A stretch of DNA of 7,529 bases from Burkholderiales bacterium (GTDB taxonomy: Bacteria > Pseudomonadota > Gammaproteobacteria > Burkholderiales > UBA11063): NCBI GenBank assembly GCA_020697025.1, contig JAJFBO010000040.1, positions 1 to 7,529 of the forward strand. The letters are read 5' to 3'. The first letter of the stretch is position 1. Every line of letters starts with the position of its first letter. Both the position numbers and the translations under genes were made by a program. Positions 1 to 6,692 of this stretch are shown in pieces. The notes under the pieces were generated by a model. That model ran no database searches. It had not been told where the DNA came from and saw only the letters and a list, made by a program, of their open reading frames with translations.

Positions 1-1
1 A

Positions 2-580
2 GCGTCTGTAAACGCACATGAGTCCGCAAAAATTTTTGTTGATATCATTAATTCTAAAGATCCTGTGCAAACTGATGAACTTTGCGCCAATTCAAGAATT
101 TTAAAGCAAAAAGCTAATGATATAAATAAAAAAGTTTTACAGCAGCTAAGCAAAATGTTTATAACACCAATTGACCGGGGCGATATACAGGAACTATCTG
201 GGCTTTTAAACAAGTTAACCAAACGGATTGTAAAGATAAGTACCAAATTAAAAATTTATAATATAGATGCTAATACTGATGATTGCCTGATAAAAAATGC
301 CAATACATTATTAATTATTACAAAGGCATTAGTTGATTGTGTTAGCGGCCTAAAGGTTAATGATGGTGCTAAAATAGCTCATAGTAGTGAAAAAATCAAT
401 GAATTGGAAGAAAACGGTATTGAGGATTTTCGTCATGCGATTAATGAGATGTATTCAGGTAAATTTGATACATTGACTATTTTAAAATTAAAAGAAATTT
501 ATAAAAGTATAGATTCAGCCATTGAATTAAGTGTTAGTGCTGCTGATCTAATTGCACAAGTTTCATTAAAGAGTATATAA
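2..580 (+). CDS. DUF47/PhoU-like Pit accessory protein, 5' end cut off by the window
   Basis: The reading frame is open from the first bases of the window through 580, giving 192 visible codons. The true start is therefore upstream and the GTG at 65 is an internal valine codon. The protein is mostly helical with spaced hydrophobic and charged positions (for example LSGLLNKLTKRIVKISTKLK, and the C-terminal EIYKSIDSAIELSVSAADLIAQ). This is typical of the DUF47 family, PhoU-like helical bundle proteins of about 205-220 residues, so perhaps 15-25 residues are missing. It ends 7 bases before a PiT-type phosphate permease, the partner that DUF47 genes commonly accompany. That arrangement is the strongest support for the call. 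Family members are thought to modulate the permease from the cytoplasmic side, but the exact role is poorly defined. The operon promoter lies outside the window. Confidence 0.82.
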   Translation, partial: ASVNAHESAKIFVDIINSKDPVQTDELCANSRILKQKANDINKKVLQQLSKMFITPIDRGDIQELSGLLNKLTKRIVKISTKLKIYNIDANTDDCLIKNANTLLIITKALVDCVSGLKVNDGAKIAHSSEKINELEENGIEDFRHAINEMYSGKFDTLTILKLKEIYKSIDSAIELSVSAADLIAQVSLKSI

Positions 581-587
581 GTATCAT

Positions 588-1580
588 ATGCATATCCCAA
601 TAGCTGTTATTGTAATTATCGTAATTGCCTTGTTTTTTGAATTTATAAATGGGTTTCATGATACAGCAAACGCAGTAGCAACATCCATTTCCTCAAAATC
701 CCTGGAGCCACATCAGGCAATTTTTATTTCTGCTTTTTTTAATTTAATTGGTGCACTATGTGGTACAGCAGTTGCTGTTACGATTGCCAAAGGTTTTGCT
801 GATCCTTCTTTAGCAACTAATAGCGTAATTTTTTCTGCCCTTAGCGCTGCTATTATCTGGAATCTGGCAACCTGGTATTTTGGTATTCCATCTAGTTCAT
901 CGCATGCCTTAATTGGTGGACTAGTAGGAGCCATTATGTTCAATAATTCCTGGCATGTAATTAATTTTGCTACAATAGCCAATAAAGTAGTATTACCAAT
1001 GATTATATCCCCAATTTTAGGTTTTATTATGGCAATGCTGATTGTAATTTTAATTCATAAAGGTTTAAAAAATAATACACAGCCTAGAAAAACAAATAAT
1101 TTTATTCGTGAAATCCAGGTTTTATCTACAGCTTTTTTATCTTTTAGCCATGGTACGAATGATGCGCAAAAAACTATGGGAATTATTACTTTAACTTTAT
1201 TTGCCAGTAATCTTATTCCAACTTGTAGTGTTCCATTCTGGGTTATTATTGCTTGTGCAATATGCATGGCGTTAGGTACATTGTTCGGTGGTGCTAAAAT
1301 CATTAAAACTTTAAGCACCAGGGTCGCTAAATTAACTCCATCTAGTGGTTTTGCTGCAGAAATCAGCTCTGCTATGTTATTATTTATTGGCTCTCGTTTT
1401 GGTATGCCACTTAGTACAACCCATGCTGTTGCTGGTTCTATTATGGGAGCTGGTAACGTTAGTCATTTTGGTGTAAATTGGAGTATAGTTAAAAATATTC
1501 TTATTGCCTGGGTTCTAACCTTTCCTGCGTGCGCCATCGTGGCAGGACTTTGCCTGCAGTTAGCTAAATTTTTCCTGTAA
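588..1580 (+). CDS. pit: PiT-family low-affinity inorganic phosphate permease
   Basis: This 330-residue integral inner-membrane protein would import phosphate (usually as a metal-phosphate complex) driven by a cation gradient. Both inverted-repeat signatures of the PiT family are visible: GFHDTANAVAT at residues 22-32 and LSFSHGTNDAQKTMGI at 184-199. The family segments WYFGIPSSSSHALIGG (about 96-111) and MPLSTTHAVAGSIMG (273-287) are also present. About ten hydrophobic segments cover the chain, with a short polar loop near residues 160-175. The length suits the compact bacterial PiT type rather than the longer PitA of E. coli. The ATG at 588 is preceded by a poor ribosome binding site. With only 7 bases after the DUF47 gene, translation is probably coupled to it. 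No frameshift or missing signature residue is seen. Confidence 0.95.
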   Translation: MHIPIAVIVIIVIALFFEFINGFHDTANAVATSISSKSLEPHQAIFISAFFNLIGALCGTAVAVTIAKGFADPSLATNSVIFSALSAAIIWNLATWYFGIPSSSSHALIGGLVGAIMFNNSWHVINFATIANKVVLPMIISPILGFIMAMLIVILIHKGLKNNTQPRKTNNFIREIQVLSTAFLSFSHGTNDAQKTMGIITLTLFASNLIPTCSVPFWVIIACAICMALGTLFGGAKIIKTLSTRVAKLTPSSGFAAEISSAMLLFIGSRFGMPLSTTHAVAGSIMGAGNVSHFGVNWSIVKNILIAWVLTFPACAIVAGLCLQLAKFFL

Positions 1581-1688
1581 TACGAGATAATGCAGTAATT
1601 CTTATATTTTCTCTTACGTTCACAGTTTTTTATATAATTCATAACCCTATAAAATTTGTTTGAAAGCATATAGGCTTGGCATTTTATT

Positions 1689-1718
1689 TTCACCGTGAAT
1701 AGGTGTTTTTGCTACAAT
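1689..1718 (+). promoter_or_regulatory. Candidate sigma-70 promoter for the PhnB-like gene
   Basis: An extended -10 box TGCTACAAT ends at 1718 (hexamer TACAAT at 1713-1718). TTCACC at 1689-1694 could serve as a weak -35 with an 18-base spacer. Predicted transcription would start about 35 bases before the ATG at 1759. The assignment is by eye. The 178-base gap after the phosphate permease and the separate function of the next gene support an independent start. Confidence 0.45.
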
Positions 1719-1758
1719 TACTGCCTGTACATTAATTTAAATAATTTAGGAGAGTATT

Positions 1759-2199
1759 ATGCGGTTAAGTACGTATTTAAGTTTTAGTGGTAATTGTGAA
1801 GAAGCATTAAATTTATATAGTGAAGTATTTTGCGGTAAAGTTGAGTACAAGAGTCTGTATTCAGATAATAAAGACATGTGCAAAAATTTACCTAATAGCT
1901 GGCAAAATAAAATTATGCATGCATCATTTAGGGCAGGAGAAATATCCTTTATGGCTTCAGATGTAATGGAGAGCGAAAACGGTCCCTGTGGTACAGTTAA
2001 GCTAATACCAGAAGGCAGTCCAATAACGCTGAGCCTTAATTTTGAGGATGAAGCCAAGCAAAAAGAAATATTTGATAAATTAGCAAAAGACGGCGTAGTA
2101 ACAATGCAGCTTCAAGATACATTTTGGGGCGCCAGGTTTGGCATGCTAACTGATAAATTTGGCATTAAATGGATGTTTAACTGCGAACAAGCCAAATAA
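1759..2199 (+). CDS. PhnB/YjdN-like VOC-superfamily (glyoxalase-fold) protein
   Basis: This 146-residue cytoplasmic protein has a clear AGGAG ribosome binding site (1748-1752) before its ATG. The N-terminus LSTYLSFSGNCEEALNLY and the C-terminal segment TFWGARFGMLTDKFGIKWMF (121-140) match the pattern of E. coli PhnB/YjdN (recalled as PYLSFAGNC... and ETFWAHGFGKVTDKFGVPWM). The length is also nearly identical. The family has the paired beta-alpha-beta-beta-beta fold of glyoxalase, dioxygenase and resistance proteins, but its substrate is unknown. Despite the PhnB name, it is not required for phosphonate breakdown, and no phn genes are visible here. It contains several cysteines (13, 25, 41, 77, 142), with no evident metal role. 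It probably has its own promoter. Confidence 0.85.
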   Translation: MRLSTYLSFSGNCEEALNLYSEVFCGKVEYKSLYSDNKDMCKNLPNSWQNKIMHASFRAGEISFMASDVMESENGPCGTVKLIPEGSPITLSLNFEDEAKQKEIFDKLAKDGVVTMQLQDTFWGARFGMLTDKFGIKWMFNCEQAK

Positions 2200-2240
2200 A
2201 TTATTATTAAATAAATGGCGCCCACGTGGCTTTTTTGTAC

Positions 2241-3686
2241 ATGGATACTATGAGCAATATAAAAACTACAACAACTAATATAAAAGATTTATCTTTTGTG
2301 GCGTTATTCTCATTGATTTTTGGATCAATGATGGGTAGCGGGGTATTTGATATTCCACAAAATATTTCGCATGGTGCTGGAGTTGCTGCAATTAGTATTG
2401 GCTGGATAATTACAACTATTGGCATATTATCTTTAAGCTGGGCATTTATCTACATTACAAATAAGCGTCCAGATATTCAAAGCGGCTTATATGGTTATGC
2501 CAAACATGGTTTTGGTGATTATATAGGGTTTAATTCAGCATGGGGATATGCACTAAATGCCCTTTTGGCTAATGCAAGCTATCTGATATATATTTGTGCA
2601 ACGCTTGGAAATTTTGCTATATTCAAATTTTTTGGTAAAGGCAATACGATACCTGCATTAATGGTTGAATCCCTGTTAATTTGGGTAGTTTATTTTTTAA
2701 TTAACCGTGGTATTCGTGAGGCATCTTTTATAAATATCCTAATTAGCGCAATAAAAATACTTACCTTGATTGCGGTAATTGTAGTTTTTTTTGTGGGATT
2801 TCACTGGACGCAGTTTAAATCAAACCTTCATTTTGAAGTTAAATTAGGAGGCATATTTGACCAGGTAAAAAGCACTATGCTAGTAACAGTCTGGGATTTT
2901 ACCGGGATTGAGGCTGCGTGTATTTTTGCACTGCGGGCTAAAAGTATGCAAGATGTAGCTAAAGCTACCCTTTTAGGTGCCATTGTTGTATGTATTATTG
3001 ATGCCATAATTTCAATTTTACCTTTTGGTATGATGCCAGGCGGTGCTATCAGAGAATTAGCTACACCATCAACTGCGGCATTATTATCTTCAATTTATGG
3101 GGCATATAGTGGTGATATAATCAGGATCACTGTAATAATTAGTGTGGTAGGCGCATTACTTGCCTGGACGATGCTGGCAACTAATATGTTTTATGTTGCA
3201 GCAGAAGATAAAACTATGCCCAAATTTTTGTTGAAAATGAATAAGAAAAATGTGCCGGTGAATTGTGTTTTATTGAGTAGTTTGGCAGCCCAGTTATTTA
3301 TTATTCTCGCATTTTTTACCAATTCAGTATACTTAGCCATGATTCAGCTTGCTACTAGTTTAATTTTACTGCCATATTTACTGGCTACACTTTTTGCTAT
3401 GAAGCTGGTGCTTGAAACAGGCAAGGTGGATACACTTTCTTTTATCAAAGGTTTATTAGCCGTACTATATGGTATTTGGCTAGTTTATTCTGGTGGTATA
3501 ATGTTTTTGGCATTATCTTGTTTAATGTATTTAGTGGGTGCAGTTTTTTATTTTATTGCCAGGTACGAACAGCAAAAAACATTATTTGCAAATAAATTTG
3601 AAGTCGGTGTATTTGTACTTTTAAGTGTTGTAACTGTTCTATCACTAAGTATGATTAGTAAATGGTCGAGTATGGTTTTTACTTAA
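2241..3686 (+). CDS. ArcD-like basic amino acid/polyamine antiporter (APC superfamily)
   Basis: This inner-membrane antiporter has about 12-13 hydrophobic segments and is 481 residues long from this start. The first-helix motif GSMMGSGVFDIPQN (28-41) and the stretch SGLYGYAKHGFGDYIGFNSAWGY (81-103) closely follow the ArcD arginine:ornithine antiporter group. So do VWDFTGIEAACIFALRAKS (217-235) and a late AEDKTMPKFL segment. Members exchange an amino acid for its product (arginine/ornithine, lysine/cadaverine and similar); the substrate here cannot be read from sequence. No arginine deiminase genes lie nearby; instead an adenosine deaminase follows 27 bases downstream. The start is uncertain: GTG 2226, ATG 2241 and ATG 2250 are in frame, and none has a good ribosome binding site. 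ATG 2250 would give the typical MSN... beginning. GTG 2226 lies within a palindromic GC-rich stretch and is the least likely. Confidence 0.88.
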   Translation: MDTMSNIKTTTTNIKDLSFVALFSLIFGSMMGSGVFDIPQNISHGAGVAAISIGWIITTIGILSLSWAFIYITNKRPDIQSGLYGYAKHGFGDYIGFNSAWGYALNALLANASYLIYICATLGNFAIFKFFGKGNTIPALMVESLLIWVVYFLINRGIREASFINILISAIKILTLIAVIVVFFVGFHWTQFKSNLHFEVKLGGIFDQVKSTMLVTVWDFTGIEAACIFALRAKSMQDVAKATLLGAIVVCIIDAIISILPFGMMPGGAIRELATPSTAALLSSIYGAYSGDIIRITVIISVVGALLAWTMLATNMFYVAAEDKTMPKFLLKMNKKNVPVNCVLLSSLAAQLFIILAFFTNSVYLAMIQLATSLILLPYLLATLFAMKLVLETGKVDTLSFIKGLLAVLYGIWLVYSGGIMFLALSCLMYLVGAVFYFIARYEQQKTLFANKFEVGVFVLLSVVTVLSLSMISKWSSMVFT

Positions 3687-3713
3687 TAAAAACCTGCTTT
3701 GGGAGAACTGTAG

Positions 3714-4754
3714 ATGGCATTAAATATAGATTTTATTAACAAAATACCTAAAATACTTCTCCATGAACATTTGGATGGAGCGGTAAGAGCAGGCACTATA
3801 ATTGATATTGCAAAACAAAATAATATTGACCTTCCTGCTTATGAAACTGTAGCTTTGTCAAAATGGTTTATTGAGCAATCTAACCAAAAAGATCTACATA
3901 AATGCCTGGCAGCATTTGCGGTTAGCTCTTCTGTAATGCAAGATAAAAACTCTATCCGTAGAGTTGCCTATGAATTCATAGAAGATATGTACTTAGATGG
4001 CATTATATATGCAGAAGTGCGTTTTTGCCCATTTATACTTACCAAAAATGGTTTAACTATGGATGAGGTAATCATATCTGTGCTAGATGGATTAAATCAG
4101 GGTAAGCTCAAATATGGAGTGGAGTACGGTTTATTAGTGTGCGGGATTAGAAATTTTGCAGCAGAAATTAATTTCGAACTTGTAAAATTAACTCATAAAT
4201 ATATTAATGACGGAGTAGTTGGTTATGATTTTGCTGGTGCTGAGTTAAATTATCCATTATCCAAGAGCGTTGATACAATTAGGTACTTGAATGATAATGG
4301 CATACCTTTTACTGCACATGCTGGAGAAGAAGCACCATGTGCATATATTCTTGAAGCTATTAATCTTGGTGCCAAGAGGCTAGGCCACTGTGCTAAAATT
4401 TTTGATAGACTACAGGCTTCTACCGCTGAAATATGCCAATCACTAGAAGGTATAAGAAAGAATAATATACATATTGAAATTAATATTTCCAGTAATATTG
4501 CGACAGGGGCAGGAGATATTAGCAGTCATCCATTTATAAGCCTGTTTAATCATGGAATAAGTGTTGCATTAAATACCGACGATCGCTTAATGTTTGGAAA
4601 TACACTAAGCTATGAGTATGATTATGTTTGCAATATGTATAATTTATCCTTTGCAGATATTAAACAAATGAATATAAACGCTGCGAATAGTTCTTTTGCG
4701 AGTCAGGAAACAAAAAATAAGATATTAAACAAACTCATGCAATTTAACGTCTAA
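3714..4754 (+). CDS. add: Adenosine deaminase, actinobacterial-like motif type
   Basis: This enzyme would deaminate adenosine (and deoxyadenosine) to inosine and ammonia in the cytoplasm, in purine salvage. It has 346 residues, normal for the family, and a GGGAGA ribosome binding site at 3701-3706. Zinc and catalytic motifs of the metal-dependent amidohydrolase fold are all present: HEHLDG (His17, His19), GYDFAGAE (170-177), AHAGEE (His202, Glu205), LGHC (His225) and LNTDD (Asp289, Asp290). Some positions differ from the E. coli type: the last motif reads NTDDRL rather than NTDDP, GHG is GHC, and the usual CPxSN is NISSN (257-261). HxHLDG with an acidic middle residue, AGAE...YP and NTDxRL recall actinobacterial deaminases as I remember them. 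It probably shares a transcript with the permease before it. Adenine or aminodeoxyfutalosine deaminase are related alternatives, judged less likely. Confidence 0.88.
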   Translation: MALNIDFINKIPKILLHEHLDGAVRAGTIIDIAKQNNIDLPAYETVALSKWFIEQSNQKDLHKCLAAFAVSSSVMQDKNSIRRVAYEFIEDMYLDGIIYAEVRFCPFILTKNGLTMDEVIISVLDGLNQGKLKYGVEYGLLVCGIRNFAAEINFELVKLTHKYINDGVVGYDFAGAELNYPLSKSVDTIRYLNDNGIPFTAHAGEEAPCAYILEAINLGAKRLGHCAKIFDRLQASTAEICQSLEGIRKNNIHIEINISSNIATGAGDISSHPFISLFNHGISVALNTDDRLMFGNTLSYEYDYVCNMYNLSFADIKQMNINAANSSFASQETKNKILNKLMQFNV

Positions 4755-4762
4755 ATCTGGTC

Positions 4763-4900
4763 GATGATTTGCACAAAATACTACATGCAGAAATTGAAAA
4801 TATCCTTAAGCTGGAAGAATTAGCTAAGCATCATAAAGACCCGTTTGACCGGGTCATTATTGCTTGGGCGCTAGCAGAACCTAAAACTTATAACATATGA
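4763..4900 (+). pseudogene. Remnant of a PIN-domain (VapC-type) toxin gene, C-terminal part only
   Basis: An open frame without any ATG runs from about 4748 to a TGA at 4898-4900, just behind add and in a different frame. Its product contains KLEELAKHHKDPFDRVIIAW followed by ALAEPKT. The HHxDPFDRxxIAxALxE block is the hallmark of the C-terminal half of PIN-domain RNases of the VapC type, where it carries a conserved acidic residue. The rest of the domain is absent: the N-terminal strand with its first aspartate is missing. The final strand, with the usual L-x-T-x-D segment, is cut off after EPKTY. No antitoxin gene is adjacent. I read this as a decayed fragment of a type II toxin-antitoxin locus. 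The similarity covers only about 35 residues, so chance is unlikely but not excluded. Confidence 0.62.
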
Positions 4901-4955
4901 CAAAACTCTTTTCGCATACTTTCCAGACTCAATTATATGCATAAGAGGTAACGGA

Positions 4956-5396
4956 CTACTTTTCTTTAATTTGAGTACACTCTTCAGAACCATCACTGGT
5001 ATAGTCTTTTTCATAATAAAATTTTTGAATTTTACTGGGCATAAAATTTCCGTTTTTATCCCGGGTTATTTTAGAGGCAACAGCCAGGCCAACGCCTTCA
5101 TCAGTTGATTTTTTTGGATCTGTATTTTTAAAATGTATAGATAAATTGCTGCCTACAGATACAGCACTTCCATTATATACTATTTTTCCTGTTGCAGCAT
5201 CGCTTAAGATAAACGAATAAGAATATAAATCTCTTTTTTCATAAGAATGTCCTGCATCTAATTTTAAAGTTAATACATCACCAGTATATGCTCCATCTTT
5301 GGTATCATATCCGCTGCATAGATATTTACCAGTAAAGTCAATTGCAAAACTATTTACAATTAAACCAGATAAAATTAAGAAAAGAAATTTTTGCAT
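4956..5396 (-). CDS. Small secreted protein of unknown function with two cysteines
   Basis: I do not recognise a family for this 146-residue protein. The N-terminus has a lysine followed by a hydrophobic stretch (FLFLILSGLIV) and a likely signal peptidase I site after NSFA (residue 18), so it is probably exported to the periplasm or beyond. There is no lipobox. The mature part, about 128 residues, begins IDFTGKYLCSGYD and is rich in Tyr, Ser, Asp and Lys. Alternating patterns suggest a beta-rich fold. The only cysteines, Cys27 and Cys140, sit near its two ends and could form a disulfide joining the termini. The ATG at 5396 has a good AAGGA ribosome binding site on the minus strand. It faces the add gene tail-to-tail and lies downstream of the hydrolase gene on the same strand, 123 bases away. 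Confidence 0.8.
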   Translation of the reverse strand: MQKFLFLILSGLIVNSFAIDFTGKYLCSGYDTKDGAYTGDVLTLKLDAGHSYEKRDLYSYSFILSDAATGKIVYNGSAVSVGSNLSIHFKNTDPKKSTDEGVGLAVASKITRDKNGNFMPSKIQKFYYEKDYTSDGSEECTQIKEK

Positions 5397-5474
5397 TTAA
5401 ATTTTCCTTATAAAAAATTAATTATTAAATAAATATTTTAATTAGTATTATAGTACATTTAATTGAAGTGGAGA

Positions 5475-5503
5475 ATTATACTATACGGATAAAAGCATTG
5501 TAA
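5475..5503 (-). promoter_or_regulatory. Candidate promoter for the small secreted protein gene
   Basis: On the minus strand a perfect -10 TATAAT (5480-5475) follows a partial -35 TTACAA (5503-5498) with a 17-base spacer. A second perfect TATAAT lies nearer the gene at 5452-5447 but has only TTCTCC at the -35 position. Because the whole stretch 5400-5520 is extremely AT-rich, such boxes arise easily. Confidence 0.4.
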
Positions 5504-5519
5504 TAAAATATAATTTATT

Positions 5520-6353
5520 CTATAGCTGATAAAGTTCAATAAACTTTAAAAAAAATTGCCTTATTTCACCTGGATTATCAAACCATGGATAATGGGCTGC
5601 ATTACTTATTTTTTTAATTAAAATATTTTTTCTATGATATTCAGTCTTGTCTGCATATACATTTATTGGAGTTATTTGATCATATTCTCCAGCCAAAATT
5701 AAAGTTGGTATTGCCTTAGGAACAAATTTAGCTTTATAAATTGGGTCAAAATGCAAGTCTGACCAGGAAGCTGCTATATGATTGATTGGCAGATTTTCCA
5801 TCATTTTAATCCCTGCACTTAAACTCTTAGGCATAAAGCAAAATTTAAGAGACGCAATTAATAAACTCCTAAGTGTCTCGTTACCTGGGTTAGCAATATA
5901 CTCACTAGCAGAGTCTCTGATTGCTTGTGTAGTATTTTGTTGCATATGCTGCAAAAACTTACTTTTCCACCTCATGTCTGGTGCTGTACTCATAAATACA
6001 AATCCGCTGGCTAAAGCTTCTATTTCAGAAGTATTTTGAATAAGTTTAGCTCCTGTAGAATGCCCAACTAAAATTGGCTTTTCAAGCATGATTGCTGCTT
6101 CAATCAATGCTTTGCGCCAATTAGCAAAATTTAGGGTTTTAGCAATATTAGACCCATCATTAGGGTGTTCTAATAACCATAAAGAACCTTGAACTTTCTC
6201 CTGTAAAAGAGTTATTAGTTCAGTCAAAGACTCTGAGCCCAAGCCAGGTGCTGGAACAAAAAGCCAATTTCTACCCGGATTACTTATTACCTGCAACAAT
6301 CTCCCACCGCTTTTAGTCCACTGATAATTACCTGTAGTCTTAGTTATTTCCAC
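5520..6353 (-). CDS. Alpha/beta hydrolase with intact Ser-Asp-His triad
   Basis: This 277-residue cytoplasmic protein has the canonical order of alpha/beta hydrolase elements. An early strand plus oxyanion-type loop reads WLFVPAPGLGSESL (30-43), and the nucleophile elbow is VGHSTG with Ser99. The acid is likely Asp225 in LILAGEYDQITP, and the base His254 in NAAHYPWFDNP. No signal peptide is present, and the region 130-200 forms a helical cap. Substrate and pathway cannot be inferred; esterase, lipase-like or peptidase activity are all possible. The start is GTG at 6353: the frame continues upstream to a TAA but contains no other start codon there. The ribosome binding site is weak (GGA about 9 bases upstream), suggesting modest expression. 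It is transcribed divergently from rpmI. Confidence 0.85.
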   Translation of the reverse strand: MEITKTTGNYQWTKSGGRLLQVISNPGRNWLFVPAPGLGSESLTELITLLQEKVQGSLWLLEHPNDGSNIAKTLNFANWRKALIEAAIMLEKPILVGHSTGAKLIQNTSEIEALASGFVFMSTAPDMRWKSKFLQHMQQNTTQAIRDSASEYIANPGNETLRSLLIASLKFCFMPKSLSAGIKMMENLPINHIAASWSDLHFDPIYKAKFVPKAIPTLILAGEYDQITPINVYADKTEYHRKNILIKKISNAAHYPWFDNPGEIRQFFLKFIELYQL

Positions 6354-6446
6354 GTTATTAGTCCAAATTAATTTCTTTAACTTCTTTAAGACATTTTTAT
6401 TATATTTATCTTTTTATTTGATGTGCCAGCTTAAATCTTTATTGTT

Positions 6447-6455
6447 ATTGTAGCA
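6447..6455 (-). promoter_or_regulatory. Candidate extended -10 promoter for the hydrolase gene
   Basis: On the minus strand the sequence TGCTACAAT (hexamer TACAAT at 6452-6447) is an extended -10 box, identical to the one proposed before the PhnB-like gene. The -35 region is poor, which extended -10 promoters tolerate. Transcription would start about 85-90 bases before the GTG at 6353. Confidence 0.4.
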
Positions 6456-6492
6456 TATCTGTATTTGCTAAAATTATAAATTCAAAATGCTC

Positions 6493-6522
6493 TTGTATTT
6501 ATTGCGATATATGTGTTAAAAT
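6493..6522 (+). promoter_or_regulatory. Candidate promoter for rpmI-rplT
   Basis: An extended -10 TGTTAAAAT (hexamer TAAAAT at 6517-6522) is paired with TTGTAT at 6493-6498, an 18-base spacer. This would place the start of transcription near 6529, giving a leader of about 160 bases before the rpmI ATG at 6693. The predicted start is just upstream of the structured region at 6539-6603. An independent promoter is needed because the gene immediately upstream is divergent. Confidence 0.5.
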
Positions 6523-6538
6523 CATCGGTTCAAATGGT

Positions 6539-6603
6539 CGGGTAGTCGAGTATTTATAAAGTATTAAAAGCCTAATGGGCTTATTAGTCACTTGACTTGC
6601 CTG
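6539..6603 (+). promoter_or_regulatory. Structured 5' leader of rpmI, possible r-protein (L20) control site
   Basis: The arms 6539-6551 and 6590-6603 can form a 13-base-pair stem with three G-U pairs and a single bulged base at 6597. Inside it two hairpins compete: AAGCC/GGCTT (6568-6572 with 6578-6582) or CTAAT/ATTAG (6572-6576 with 6583-6587). A further hairpin GAGC/GCTC (6619-6622 with 6628-6631) follows. The octamer AATGGGCT occurs in both hairpin regions (6574-6581 and 6623-6630). L20 is known to repress its own operon through a leader RNA in E. coli and Bacillus. That this structure is such a site is inference from position only. No gene is seen in the 339 bases between 6354 and 6692. 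Confidence 0.45.
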
Positions 6604-6692
6604 TATAAATAAAAACAAGAGCAATGGGCTCAATATTCGGTAAATTTTGATTAAATAAGTATGCCGGGTTGATATTAAATAGAAGGTGTATT

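Noticed and set aside
65..580. GTG at 65 as the start of the DUF47 gene
   Set aside because: The frame stays open to the left edge and the upstream codons continue the family's helical pattern. A start here would leave the protein short of the normal family length.
713..1318. Two minus-strand open frames (713-982 and 1055-1318) opposite the phosphate permease
   Set aside because: They are antisense shadows of a gene with clear PiT signatures, have no ribosome binding site and no recognisable protein features.
1691..1710. CACC/GGTG hairpin followed by five T as terminator for the phosphate permease gene
   Set aside because: The stem is only four base pairs with a seven-base loop, and it overlaps the proposed promoter spacer for the next gene. 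It is too weak to call.
4838..4855. Perfect inverted repeat GACCCG/CGGGTC as a terminator for the antiporter-deaminase transcript
   Set aside because: It has no T run on either strand and falls exactly on the codons for the conserved DPFDRV of the PIN remnant, which explains the sequence. A weak role in termination cannot be excluded.
4905..4947. Imperfect inverted repeat (CTCTT...GCAT with ATGC...AAGAG) between the convergent genes as a bidirectional terminator
   Set aside because: It has mismatches in the stem, a loop of about 19 bases and no T run. It is not better than chance in AT-rich DNA.
5782..6039. Plus-strand open frame of 85 codons opposite the hydrolase
   Set aside because: It lies wholly inside the hydrolase gene, which has a full catalytic triad. 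The plus-strand frame has no ribosome binding site and no family features.
6669..6692. TTG at 6669 as the rpmI start, adding eight residues
   Set aside because: L35 proteins begin MPK/MPKMKTK. The ATG at 6693 has the ribosome binding site, which would lie inside the extended frame.
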